In this document: positions 27,721 through 40,503 of the stretch, piece after piece
Position numbering within the stretch: position 1 is the first letter of the stretch
How the letters are laid out: every line of letters starts with the position of its first letter
Assembly: GCA_002189035.1 (NCBI GenBank)
Contig: NEEC01000004.1
Location: 5,603,866 to 5,667,865, forward strand
Length of the DNA: 64,000 bases
Direction: 5' to 3'
From: Utricularia gibba
Lineage: Eukaryota; Streptophyta; Magnoliopsida; Lamiales; Lentibulariaceae
The notes under the pieces: model-generated
What the model was told of the DNA's origin: nothing
The model's input: only the letters and a program-made list of their open reading frames with translations
The model's database searches: none
Position numbers and translations under genes: made by a program

Positions 27721-30700
27721 ATGGGAGTTCCGGTGAGAGGATATGGGGGAGGGGCTGACGCCCTTAGCGACAGAGCTGCGCAGATGAGGGAGGCTCTTGT
27801 CAAGAGTCAGTCAATTACAGACAATATGGTTTCCATTTTAGGATCCTTTGATCATCGCCTCTCTGCCCTTGAAAATGCGATGCGTCCTACTCAAGTAAGG
27901 GCCCTGCCTTACCTTTCATTCTTTTGATCCTTTGCTCTCCAGTCTTTTTTTTTTCTTTTCTTCTTGGTTAGTGTGAATACCTGAAACTTCCCCCAGTGTT
28001 GCATTTTGCGTTGTCATTTTCTGAGGCCACAGTGAGTCAGTCGGATATATGTGTATTGAATCAGTTGGTATTAGCTGCTTGAACTAATTTTCTTCTATCT
28101 GCTAAATGATCGAATGGTGGAATGGGATGAGCAGAATTAAATCAACAATTTAAAGTTTCCTTGATCTGTCTTTCCAGCTTGGCTGCCCTGTTGGAATATG
28201 ATATGGATTGATCCCATTTTATGCTGTTGTATTCCGTTGCCTTGTAACTTAGGGGATGACTGAACGCTTTTGTCGAAGTGAAAACAAGCTTCCCATGTTC
28301 CAATCCAAGTTTCTTTATGGTTTATTTTGGGCATTCCTCCCAGACCTTCTCTTGGCCACAGTCACCATATTTTTCCAAACTTACCCATGATCAGCCAGTG
28401 GTCTCTACATGTCACAGACACTGGCGAACCGTGAGAAGTATGACTATCTCCATATGCCACCATATTTTTCCAACTTACCCATTATCAGCCAGTGGTCTCA
28501 GCGTGTCACAGACACTGGCGAACCGTGAGAAGAAAAAAATATCTCCGTGTGCTTAAGATCAAGAAAAACATGTCCCTGTGTAACAACAAGCTTATTATAT
28601 TGACTAATTTGAAAGAAGGCTTCAATAGGCTATTTTTTTCCTCTTCTGTTTCCATTATGCTCTCTTCATTTTGGAATTTTGTGGATTGTGTTCATGTTCT
28701 TTTTTTCCTTTTTTTAGATTAGAACACATGCCATTCGCAGAGCTCACGAGAACATTGACAAAACTTTGAAGGCTGCTGAGGTCATATTATCAAGATTTGA
28801 TCTTTCTCGTCAGGTACTATTCATGCGATGGCTTTTATATTGACATGTTATTTTCTCCTCTGTGCTTAATTATCGTAAACATCCATATGCCGAAATCTGT
28901 TTTTCCTCTAGGCTGAGGCAAAGATACTTAAAGGGCCACATGACGACCTTGAAAGTTATCTTGAAGCAATTGATCAATTACGTAGCAACATTCATTTTTT
29001 TAGCAACAACAAAAGCTTCAAGAGCAGCGATGGAGTAATCATTCATACCAATAATTTACTTTCCAAAGCAATATCCAGGCTGGAAGAGCAGTTCAAACAA
29101 CTTTTGTTGTTGTACAGGTTCACTTTTCACTTTGCAATTTTATTCACATATTCTTCCCTATTTTTGCATGACTGGCTAAGGCAGCATGAGATCCACTATC
29201 CAAACATAGAGTACTCATTCAAAATAAAAAATCTCGTAAGACTATTTGTTTATGTTAGCATTTCTAATTTTGACAGTTGAATTTTATAACTTTTATTATC
29301 AGTAAGCCTGTGGAACCTGAACGGCTTTTTGAGTGCCTTCCAAGTTCTATGCGACCATCATCAGGATCACCTGGTGGAAAAATCCCATCATCCAACAATC
29401 TTTCTGAACATTCAAGCAGTGTTACAGAGGGTTCTGAGTATACTACACCAACCTTAATTCCTCCACGAGTTATGCCTTTGCTGCATGGTTTAGCGCTGCA
29501 GATGGTTGAAGCTGTGAATCAGCAACAGCTACAGAAAATATACAGGTAAATATCTTTATATTTTGATAAGGGTAATGGTCAAATTTTATGTCCATAAAGT
29601 GGATGCAACATTTACTGGTTCTTTCCTCAGCAACTGTATGCTGCGTTTTTGAAAATTGTATTAGCTAAACAAACTCTTTGTTGCACCCATAAAGGGATGC
29701 TCGGTCTCCTGTACTAGAAGAAAGTCTTCGCAAATTAGGAGTAGAAAGACTCAGTAAAGAAGATGTCCAAAGGATGCAATGGGAAGTGTTGGAAGCAAAA
29801 ATTGGGAATTGGATCCATTTTATGCGGATTGCTGTAAGTTTTATTCGTAAGATTTATTTTTCATTAAGCGGGTTTCTGTAAACTGACCCCTGTGCACAAA
29901 CAGGTTAAACTCCTTTTTGCTGGGGAACGCAAAGTTTGTGATCAGATTTTTGAGGGCATTGATTCTCTTAGGGATCAATGCTTTGCTGATGTTACTTCAG
30001 GAAGTGTTTCTGTGCTACTTAGTTTTGGAGATGCTATTGCTAAAAGCAAGAGATCACCTGAAAAGTTATTTGTACTTTTGGATATGTATGAAATCATGAG
30101 AGAGCTTCAGTCAGAGGTAAGGCCAGATAGATGCTCTTGTTGACGGTTTAGGATATTGCAAAACTTGAAGGTTTCCCACTAGTTGTGTTTTTATCCAATG
30201 CAGATAGAAGCACTTTTTAGAGGGAAAGCATGCAATGAGGTTAGAGAATCTGCTTTGAGTTTGACTACAAGGCTTGCTCAAACAGCACAGGAAACTTTTG
30301 GAGACTTCGAAGAAGCAGTTGAGAAGGATGCAACTAAAACAGCTGTTGCTGATGGGACGGTGCATCCACTGACAAGCTATGTGATCAACTATGTGAAATT
30401 CTTGTTTGAGTAAGTTTTCTTCCCAAGTCTTAGTCAAGTGCTGTTCTTTTTTTCCTATAGATGGTAAATCCAATGTGAACTTGGCATTTTTTATAGTTAC
30501 CAATCAACCCTGAAGCAGCTTTTCCAAGAGTTTGAAAATGGGGAGACCTCAAGTTCTCAGTTGGCTGCAGTTACAATGCGAATTATGCAGGCTCTCCAGA
30601 CCAATTTGGATGGGAAGTCTAAGCAATACAAAGATCCCTCGCAGACTCATTTGTTTCTTATGAATAATATCCACTATATGGTCAGATCTGTCCGCAGGTA

Positions 30701-31864
30701 TGTGAATGTCACAAGATATATAGCACTACTTGCTCGTACACTTTTGCATGTGTTGCATGGATTCGTGGCTTTTAAGACACCCAATTTGATGCGAACCTTT
30801 GCATAACTGGTCGTGCTCATTTTTGTTATTTCTTAGAAAATGCTTTTTACAAACATCAACTTCTAGTTTATTGCTTAGAATTACATGTTTGGTCCTTCAA
30901 TACACAGCCTTGAATCCTAGAACCTCCTTATCATATCCTCTGGGCTTGACTTGGAATTCCTATGCCACATCATGAAGTTCTCTTAAATGCTATTATATAT
31001 TTAATAACGCAGCCTGATTGGATTCATAAAATATTAATTCATTTCACACCTTGGAACCTGGCACTGCAGATCTGAAGCCAAAGATTTGCTAGGGGATGAT
31101 TGGGTACAGAGGCATCGAAGAATTGTTCAACAACATGCAAACCAGTATAAGAGGATTGCTTGGGCAAAGGTATGGGCATATTATGTTCGAGTTTTATTTA
31201 GTAAGAAGGTAGCTTCCCTTATTTGTTTCCTGGATATGCTAGATATCAGTGACTCTTGACTTGTTTGTCATCATGCACTGAGGTTGGAGTGTATTTTTGT
31301 CCTTTCTGCCGCAGATTCTTCAGTGCCTCTCCGTTCAAGGCCATGCTTCATCCGGTGGCAGTGGCTCTAATGCTGAAGGAAACAGCAGTGGAGTTTCCAG
31401 AACTGTTATCAAAGAAAGGTGTTTAGTAGAGATCCGTATCTGATAATAATTTCTTGTTCTTTTTATCCACATGTGCATGTCTTTTCTAGATTGAAGACGT
31501 TTAATTCACAATTTGAGGAGCTTCATCAAAGACAATCCCAATGGACAGTTCCTGATAGTGAGCTTCGCGAGTCTCTGAGGCTTGCTGTAGCAGAGGTCTT
31601 GCTTCCAGCATATCGCTCATTCATCAAAAGATACGGGTAGGCCTTCATTGCCTTTTTTTGGTAGACTGCATATATGCTGCTAAATTGGTTTTCAGCTCAC
31701 GACCATCACCTAACCAGAGAGCTGCTGCCTCTTTCCGTCTACTCAGGGCTCTAGTTGAAAATGGAAAGAACGCCCAGAAGTACATCAGATACACGCCGGA
31801 GGATCTTGAGCACATGCTTGGTGAATTCTTTGAGGGCAAGACTTTGAATGAGCCCAGTCGTTAA
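27721..31864 (+). CDS. EXO70A1: Exocyst subunit EXO70A1
   Basis: Exocyst component that tethers secretory vesicles to the plasma membrane through phosphoinositide binding. Exons are 27721-27894, 28718-28813, 28912-29117, 29303-29545, 29695-29833, 29904-30116, 30204-30409, 30497-30697, 31070-31169, 31315-31418, 31490-31636 and 31747-31864, giving 648 aa. Multi-exon structure and sequence mark the A1 clade; most other plant EXO70s have few or no introns. Landmarks are IRRAHENIDKTLKAAEVIL, QIFEGIDSLRDQCFADVT, LHGLALQMVEAV, HYMVRSVRRSEAKDLLGDDW, LAVAEVLLPAYRSFIKRYG and the terminal YIRYTPEDLEHMLGEFFEGK. No defect is seen. The first intron holds a 95-bp tandem duplication. Confidence 0.96.
28363..28553. 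repeat. 95-bp imperfect tandem duplication in EXO70A1 intron 1
   Basis: Copies at about 28363-28457 and 28458-28553 both begin CACCATATTTTTCCAA and share CAGCCAGTGGTCTC and CACAGACACTGGCGAACCG. They differ at several positions and by a short A run, so this duplication is older than the one in the CPK intron. Confidence 0.88.
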
Positions 31865-34057
31865 GAATTGACGGGAGAACGAAGTCCTCTGCTCATTGCT
31901 GGAGAGCTGATATACAGTCACCTTCTCAAACATATCCTTCGATTGATCATATACCCTGTTATTTGTTTGCAGGAATGGGTGATGCGTTCTGTACGGACCG
32001 CGATGTGCCTCTTCCTACTCTCTTTACTGTAGGAATTGTATCTCTACCAGGATTTGCTTGTAAAGAATGTGCGGATGATGCCTAAAATCCTCGTGTGACT
32101 CATCCCAAAAAAACCTGCGTTTGTCTACTTGTGTCACACGTAATCGAATTATTTTTTAGAATTTCATTTTGATATTTTTAAATTCGCCACCGAAATCAAA
32201 AGATGTGATGAAACAACTATGTCGTACCCAAACATGTCTTTCACCTTGTGTATTTTATACGAGCCGTGTCCGGTTGTAGTGCACGTCGTATTCCGATTAA
32301 TTCCTGCCTCGTATACTCGACCAGTGAGCACTTGTTGTTCCAGGTTGTGTGTGTTCTTTACAAGGTGTGTACATTGTGTTTTACTACAGATCCCCAGCTT
32401 ATCAACAATGTCGGTATACAGAAAAATACCGAGAAACCTCCTGACCTGGAAGGATTTTGATGCCTTTTTTACAGTGGCAGGCAAGCCTTTGTCTGAACGA
32501 CTAACTACTTTGTGCAGCATAATTACAGCTTGGATCTCTAGGTTGACAACAAAAAGTACAAGTTTTCCCGGGGCAGGACACAGATGTGATCTCTCTTCTC
32601 AAGTTATTCGTCATGATGGCTTGTAGAACGAAACCAACACAGGAGGGTTTCAATAACCAAGGTTGAACGTGTTCTAATGAACAGTTTCTTCTCCCGAGCC
32701 TGCACAAGTATGCATGGAACATGTATGACTGCTTGGCTGAACAATTGAACATAAAATGCCCCACAACAAAAAAAAAATGGCAGGGAACAGTATTTTCAAA
32801 ACCAAACAAGCCTGGACAATAATTATGAATATTTTAGGGTTGAAAGGAGAGGGAAAGGTGACACACTCGTTACTTTCTATGCGATTTGATCATCTTTTTG
32901 ACCGAGCCATCTTCTTCGTTTGCAAGACCGCGGCCCACACTATCTGTTGCTGCTTTCTTTTGCTTTAAATCCATACCACTGATGAATGTGAATCTCATGA
33001 CTCGATCATATTCGAGGGATCCGAGGCACTCTTCGTTTCTGTCTGATAAGAGAGAGAATGAGGATGTCAGAGAAAGAGAATGATGGGGGAGGGGAAAAAG
33101 CGGTGGTTAGTTTAGCCTACATTTTTACATATATAATTGGGAGGTTGGGTTGGAGATCCGAGGCTTCCCCACTCCCATGCAAAATATATTTGTCAGTTGT
33201 AATGGTAGGAAAAGGAAAAGCAGTCTAGGAGTATATGACTGTGATCATATTTTGGCAGGGCCTTCTCCCTCATCTTTCCCATCTTTTCCTAAAGGAATAC
33301 TGGAAAAAGATGTATGTTTGGAAACGCTGTCTCCACTGCGACTACCTATCTACATTAAACCTTAACCCTCCTACCCTCTTGCTTTGATACTCACCACCCA
33401 CACTCACACCAATAGACATACAGATATTCACCAGGAACCAAAAAACGCAAGTTGCATTTCTCATGCAAATGACCGTGAACCATTTCTACATTACTAAAAA
33501 ATTATTATTCAACTTAGGATAAAGGGTTTGTGCAGAGGATTTGGTAATTAACAATAACCACAATTTGGTTTTAATTCTTTCCGACCCTCTCTCGCCATTA
33601 TGAAATTGAATTTCTGTAAGGCAGCTTTCAAATAATATTGTAAGTGGGGTTCTCTCTCTCTCTCTCTCTCTTTTTTAGTTTCCATGAGGCAATCGCTATC
33701 ACTGGTGTCATAATGGGATCATAGCTCGAGGCTGTGATGACATTGACTGCCACTAACGATCAGCGATCTTCTAAAAGCATAAAATTGCAATGCCTTCCAT
33801 GGTTAGGAGCAGTGTTGCAACAGAGGTTTCGAATACAGCAGCACTCCATCACTGGTGAAAAATATCAGAACAGCACTGCATGAATTAATTCTACGTTGAA
33901 GATCTAACTAACTATACCACCACAAATAGAATAAGTTACCCAGTTGAGTGCTCAAACCAGGTTAACTGCATGTGAGTGAAAACACAAAACAACTCGTAAC
34001 AGGCTGAGGAGAACAAGTGGAAAGAAGATACACTATCATAGCTGTATGATCTTAATG
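31865..34057. other. Gene-free 2.2 kb between EXO70A1 and SMXL 3' ends
   Basis: Convergent spacer. Beyond the two 3' UTRs I see no protein-coding gene. A (TC)10 microsatellite lies at 33651-33670. ORFs in 32219-33365 are short, lack codon bias and match nothing I recognise. A non-coding transcript cannot be excluded. Confidence 0.5.
33651..33670. repeat. (TC)10 microsatellite
   Basis: Uninterrupted TC dinucleotides followed by a T run. Confidence 0.95.
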
Positions 34058-36725
34058 TCACATAACAAGAGGTCTGAATACTAGTTGCTTGTCCACAAGA
34101 TCAAGAATGCTGCAAGAACCTGTTTTGTTGTTTTGATCTTCATCTTCTGGAGCAACGTTCAAATCAAGCAAAAGCTTATGCCCCATTTTTTCACCGCGGT
34201 CTTCTTCGTCATTCTGGTTTTTATCCACGCTAGAAAATGGAGAAGCAGCACCTCCTAATCCGCAGTTGAAGCGTTCACAGCAAAAAATGACAACAGCATC
34301 CTTGAAATGAACACGCTCACCATTGTCAAGTGGAACGATCCCGTCTTGAATTGCTCTCGTGAAACCTTTAAGAGAACAACGATCAAGTGCATCAACATCT
34401 TCCAAGTAAAATACACGACTAGGATTATCTCGTACAGCATCCAAGAATCTGTCCCAAAGACTTGAACCCTGCTCATTTCGTGACCTCTTACACCTAGAAT
34501 CTTCGGTTGAATCGTCTCTGATTGTTGAGAAATTGCTGAGGCCGATTGACATGAAGTTGTTATAGGAGCCAAACATGGTTTTTGCTAGCTCCCTCGCCAT
34601 GGTTTCTTTGCCATAAGAGTCAGCACCTAAGAAAAAAAACCAACTTTCTTCTCTGTTCTCTACGCTACCCCTTTTGCTCATTTTTACACCAGATCTACTT
34701 CTAATGATTGCAGAAGCAACATCAGGAATGATATCTTTTTGCCATGGAACCTTGTTCTCCAATGCTCTGCAAAGAATTTTCAGGGTATCAGAGTTTCCCT
34801 TGTCAAATTTAAAGGGGATGTCCATGTCTTCGTTTGCTTCACTAGAGGAAGCAGAATTAGGACTAGAACTTGGGTTTGATCGAAGCTCAGGTTTTGAAGA
34901 GGACAAGAACGACGGCACACTAGGTTTGCAAACCTCACCGTCATTTTCATGGAGAAAGACAGGTTGCTCTCTAGGAGGTCGAATGGGCTCAAGTATCTCT
35001 TGCCAGTTCAGAACCATAGATTTTTTTGGGGGATTCGATGATTCTGAGGTGGAGGAAGATCGCGAGTGTGAGGATGTGCATAAACCTTCTTCAAGAAAAT
35101 GATGTTTCTTGTGAGCAGAAGCACAGATTGAGTTCCATTTCATGAACAGATCCCTAAATTTCTGGGATTCCTGCAAAAGCAATCCAACGTCAAATGACAA
35201 CTGTGAATTTTAAGATGTATCATGCATAGGAAATTTCATTTAACCTACATGATCAGCATCGCAATGCACTCGTCTCCTGTCAGCCTTGTATTGTTGCAAC
35301 CATGATGGCAAGCTTGAGCTTGAAGCATTAGGGATGAACTCATGCATCACAGCCTGGGCTTCTTTCTTGAAATTCACTGAACAATCTGAACAGAGCTTAT
35401 GCTTAATTCCATTCTTTCCCCAAAACCAGTTAAAATCATCTGGTTGTTCCAGCTCCTCCTTTACCGTATTACCACTGCAAGCATGGAAATGGAGAAAGAT
35501 TCAAATAACTCACAAAGAAAATTTTCAAGTGACATCACCAGATTACCGGCAAAAGAAATTACTTGTTGAGTCCCAGTCCGAGGCCGAGAGCCAAGCTGCT
35601 GAAGGGTAATCTAAGAAAGTCAAGACTCCAAAGAGCCTCCAGGGACAGCCTTCCTGTTTTACATTTATAATACGTCTGAGATGATGCGATTCCTATGAAC
35701 CAGAGCTTCCTGCTTTCAGCTTCTTCGTTTATGAGCCTGCTAAGCTCCATAACGATGTACTCCACTGGACAGTAGGAAACATCCTGTTGTTCTCCATGCT
35801 CGCACCAGAATCTGGAGATCCAGTCAAGATTCCCCACATACAGAACTACTCCACGACTAATGCAGGATTTTACAAGGGATCTCAGCTCTCCAATTTTTAC
35901 TTCAAATTCATTCCTTGAAATATTTTTCAGGCTGGAAAGGGGAACGCTTATGAATTGCACGTACTTCATGTGAGAAGGAATCATCTCCTTGTTCTCGAAC
36001 TTGCCTATGACCCCTTTCACTAAACTCTCTGCGGTGCCTATGCTTTCACTCACGATGACCATGTTCATTGATTTCTTACTCGCCATGGACTCTAAAACGG
36101 TCATCACATCATCATTGTGATATCTATTCCGTCTTGGGCTGAGGGAAGTCAATGCTGGTGGCATAGTAGTCGCAAATGAGACGTTCGAGTTGTAATCCTT
36201 GGACTGAATCTGCTTATCCGAAGACAAAGCTTGCTCGACATTGGTCTTAACTTGAGTACTGGAAAAACCAGCTTCTCTCATGACCCTGCTCACACTTGGA
36301 TCATCGAGGATGGAGATAATCAGCTGCTCGATCTCAACTTTGGGGGCTAATACATGCTGCTGTTGGTTTTCAACGGAGCCACGGCGCTGGTGTGCCTGAG
36401 CACGCTTAAAGGCTGCAACGAGTGCATTAGAAAGACAAGGAAGATGAGCATTTGGAGGGAGAAGTGGACTAGAGGCACAAGTGGGAAGCCGGTTGAGTGC
36501 AACATTGAAGCAGAGATCAAGGGCTTTGCACTGCAGTGGATGGGAATGCGAATGCAGGCATGCCCCTTTCAGCAGCCCTGTTGATGAAGAAAGCATAGCA
36601 CTCGCTACATGGAGAGGAGTCACTTGCGCATGGCCCCTTCTTCTGGCAAGAGCAACTGCTTGCTTAACAATGGCAGCTGCTTCAAGTGTGAGAGATTGAT
36701 GAAGAGTGTAACCTCCGGTTCTCAT
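34058..36725 (-). CDS. SMXL4: SMAX1-LIKE protein, SMXL4/SMXL5 type
   Basis: Nuclear Clp-ATPase-like transcriptional regulator; the SMXL3/4/5 branch promotes phloem formation independently of strigolactone and karrikin signalling. Exons on the minus strand are 35563-36725, 35249-35474 and 34058-35170, giving 833 aa. The double Clp-N domain starts MRTGGYTLHQSLTLEAA and has ARRRGHAQVTPLHVA, ALVAAFKRAQAHQRRG and ISILDDPSVSRVMREAGFSS. The C-terminal ATPase-like half has a degenerate P-loop (GADSYGKETMAREL) and FYLEDVDALD. An EAR repression motif LDLN lies near residues 798-801. I see no RGKT degron, as expected for SMXL3/4/5. SMXL4 and SMXL5 cannot be told apart here. Confidence 0.92.
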
Positions 36726-38306
36726 TTTGCTTGCGCAACAAGAATTTTCAGCTACACATTTTAAATGAGAATGATGTGGCTCCCCAAGTCTGGTTTAATA
36801 AGAAAAACTGACGAGAGATTTGTGCCTTTCTTGGCGTTGTTAGTTTTGTGTGCTAAAGTTCTCAAAAAACACAACAAAAAAAAAAGAAAAGAAAAAAAAA
36901 GAAAAGAAAAGAAAAGACAAAAGGATATATTGAATGAAAAGTGGATGCCATGTGAGGCGAAGGTATGCTGTTCCTGTGGCTTTTTCTCTTTCTCTCGCTT
37001 CTTGCGCAGAATAAAGATTGATTTGTTGAACGCGAAGTTAGACTGAGTCCCTTTTATGGAAAGCAACAACATTTGATACTGCTGATGACACCCTAAAGCT
37101 CATTTGGGCCCAAAAAAATGTCATTTGGCAACATCTGATCATTCTTTATTCCAAATCTGCCAACAAAGAGTGACAGCATGAGGAAGGGAACACATGAGCA
37201 CCAGTTGAAGCAAGGGAAATAAGATGCTGGCTTTGTCTTTTAAATGTCGGTTTGTATTAGCGAGATTTGCATTAACTTGAGATATTGTGCCTCCACACAT
37301 CTCCCTCTCTCTCATTCTTTTTCAGTTTGAAACAAAAAGCCATTCCATGGTTGATTGATGGAATAAAGAGCTTAAAGCAGCAAGCTTTTCCATCATGCTT
37401 CAAGTGTTTTATTTCATGAAAAATGACCATAATCATGTTCGTCCGTGTTCTTATGTATAACAGTGCAACTGTAAATGGTAAATACAATTTATGCACTTGC
37501 AGGTGTCAATGGATTACACAGTGCCAACATTTTGATTTATGGGACTGAATTATAAATAAAATGTCACACAAGTGTTCATCGTGTTTCTATTCAGATTTGT
37601 ACCCCATATGATTGAAAATGTTCCTGGAAATGCTGCTGCTGCAATAATAATAAGAATAAGAATAATAGTAATAGTGATAATAATGTACTAAATAAATTAA
37701 CCTGATAACACCACGAAATAGATTCTAGGCAATCCTCACCGGTTTCATCGCCTTTTTTTTCAGTTAGCGGTGATTGTTTTTTTTTCAGCTTCATAGTTCT
37801 GTTCATAGTTTTTTTTTTTTTTTGATGTGTTATTGGTTGTTATAGGTTGGTTAACCATCTGGTTGGTTAATTCTGTTTTGGTTATGGGACAGTGTTGCCC
37901 AGATTTGAACTAATTGGAAAGTATGATTCGCTTTTTTGTGTCTATGTTTCATTGAGAAAGAAAAGATACGCCATGGCTCCCATGAATTGCTTGTGGTGCT
38001 ATGCTGAATGTGGTGTGTTTTCTTTTCGTGTCTGTAAACTACATTAATCATGGATTACAATCAAAATATTGAGGAAAGATATCATGTTGCCTCAGAGATA
38101 GCCTTCTCCTACCTCCAGAATGAGCCGAATGACACTGTTATACTCGTATACTTGGAATCATAAGCACACACACACAAAGAAAACTATGCTGAAGTATGTG
38201 GGATACAGGCCCTTGATGCGTGTTGTTTCCAACATATTTCCTTTGAAAATTTCGTGCCTTATTTATTTATTTATCCGATAGTAGCTTTGTTGGGAGGGAT
38301 CTCACC
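36726..38306. other. Intergenic: SMXL promoter and spacer to the eRF1 pseudogene
   Basis: AT-rich, no gene seen. It contains an AAAAG-type microsatellite (about 36880-36920), an AATAAT-rich tract near 37645-37685 and T runs near 37790-37823. Confidence 0.6.
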
Positions 38307-39487
38307 ATGGCCGAGAGTCATGAGAATGATAAGAATATTCAAATACGGAAGATCAAAAAATTGATTAAGGCTCCAGAGAATTAGTACTAGCATGATTTCA
38401 CTCATCATTCCACCTGGTGATCAAATAGCACGTGTGACTAAGATGCTTGCTGAAGAGTATGGCAGTGCTTCAAATATCAAGAGCAGGGTAAATCTTTAGT
38501 GTGTGCTTGGTGCCATTACTTCTGCTCAGCAGAAACTTAAACTGTATAAGAAGGTTCCTCTTGCTAATGGCCTGGTGCTATACATTCGAACTAAAGTAAC
38601 AGAAGATGGAAAAGAAAGAAAGATGACATTCGACTTCGCTCCCTTCAAGCCCATAAATGTTTCCACACGGAGCCCTTGAGTCAGCTCTTGGAATCTGATG
38701 AGAAGTTAGGCTTTATGGTTATGGATGGCAACTGGACCCTTTTTGGGACCTTAAGTGGCAACACCAGGGAGGTGCTGCACAAATTCACAGTTGATCTTCC
38801 CAAGAAACACGGAAGAGGTGGACAGTCAGCTCTTCGATTTGCGGGTCTTTGAATGGAGAAGCGGCACAACTATGTGAGAAAAACTGCTGAACTAGCGACT
38901 CAGTTTTTCATAAACCCTGTTACTGTTACTGGTCAGCCCAAAACATCAGGCCTAGCACTTGCTGGATCAGCTGATTCCAAGACTGAACTAAGTCAGTCAG
39001 CTATGTTCGATCCTGGCCTGCAGGCCAAGATATTAAATGTTGTTGATGCTGCTTATGGAGGGGAAAATGGTTTCAACCAGGCCTTTGAGTTATCTGCTGA
39101 TATTCTTTCCAACGTGATGTTTATCCAAGAGAAGCGCTTTTTTGAAGAAATCAGTCAAGACACAAATGCATTTTTAGCGTGGACACATTAAAAGCTTTGG
39201 AGATGGGAGCTGAGGAAACATTGCTAGTGTGGGAAAACTTGGACGGAAACACTCTCAAAAACAGCCACGGGAGCAGAATTCTGCTGGTTTAGGAGAAGAA
39301 GCCATTACTGGAATGGTTTGCCGAAGAGTGCAGAAATTTTGGGTGCCCTCTTGAGTTTTTGACAAATCGGTCTCAAGAGGGTTCTCAGTTCTGCCGTGGT
39401 TTTGGTGGCATCCCTCGTTACCAGGTCGACATTCGCTCCTATGATGAATCATCTGATGAAGGAGAATATGATGTTGATTCAGATTAG
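38307..39487 (+). pseudogene. ERF1: Peptide chain release factor eRF1 pseudogene
   Basis: Degraded copy of eukaryotic release factor 1, recognisable from MAESHENDKNIQ to the final YDVDSD-like end and TAG 39485-39487. Conserved pieces appear in different frames: [103 protein letters not shown] and EGSQFCRGFGG. Defects include in-frame stops near 38382-38390, loss of the sequence around the TASNIKS/NIKS codon-reading region's downstream frame, several indels and missing blocks after FEEISQDTN. It is intronless, but eRF1 coding regions are often intronless in plants, so retrocopy and decayed duplicate cannot be separated. No clear poly(A) tail is seen. Confidence 0.9.
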
Positions 39488-40503
39488 GTTGAGTTGCGAT
39501 GCCATTTTCAACCATGTAACTTCACCATCGGCATGCTGCATATTAGTTTGTGCGTTATATACAACCAATTCGGTGCACCTCGTCGTAGCGCTTCCGGTTT
39601 AAACTGAACTGTGTTTTTTCTTTTTGAAGTATATGCCATACTGACTTTTCTTGTGTTACGTGCAATGAAAACTTGGCCGAATTTACTCAGACTTCTATGT
39701 TTGTGCTGCTAGAAATGACAAAAGTTGAGACTACGCGAAGGCCAGAAGCCATGCCTGCTGCTTCTGGATGTGTTCATATATAAATAAATCCATGTGTCTG
39801 CCGCTGCTCTACTTTTCTTTTCATAATGCAGAGTTGGTAGCTTTTTAAAATCTGCTTACCATGTCATGCTGCAAGATGCAGGAGGCCATTCAATACTCTT
39901 GTATGTCAAAAGGCAAGTGTCAGAAGTGAACAGGCTATTCTGTTTTCTTTTTGTATATTATGTGTGCAACTCATTTTTGAGTGAATTTGAACGATGTGAG
40001 TTATCATGTCAACCAATCTCCAAGCAAAACAGAATTTACAAACAGCTGCTCGCTGGAACCTCTTTTACAGTCGTCTGAACAGAATGGAAACGATAAAAAT
40101 AGCATTCTGCGGGAGACTCCGACTCACCCCTGTCGCTCCTTCCTTTAAATTAAAGGCACGCTCCTCCTTCAATCTTTCGCATCATGATTGCAATTGCAGA
40201 AAATTAATTTTCAGTTATCCTGGTCCCTTCCCCTTCCCTTTCTCTTCACTTCACTTCTCACAGCAGCCACACCAGCGTCTCTTCTCATTTAGTGCAGCAT
40301 AGTACGGAGCGCGTCATTAAGTATGCTGGCTGCATATCATCTCCCCAATCCCCATGCTGGGTTTTGGATGGAAAACTCGTTGTGACTTGTGAGACCTTTT
40401 GGGAACTGCTGTGGCATGTTAGATTACAACAATGACAAAAAAAAAAAAAAAGAAAAAAGAAAAAAAGAAGGAAAGGTTGCAGAGCTCCCCACCCTATGCT
40501 CAA
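39488..40503. other. Intergenic spacer, eRF1 pseudogene to OVATE gene
   Basis: No gene seen. It holds an A-rich AAAAAG tract at about 40437-40470 next to the 3' end of the OVATE gene. Confidence 0.6.

Noticed and set aside
32219-33365. Several short ORFs between EXO70A1 and SMXL
   Set aside because: No codon bias, no shared splice structure and no domain; expected by chance in 2 kb.
38853-39191. 112-aa ORF resembling release factor eRF1, as an intact small gene
   Set aside because: It is one surviving open segment of the eRF1 pseudogene; both flanks continue in other frames with stops.
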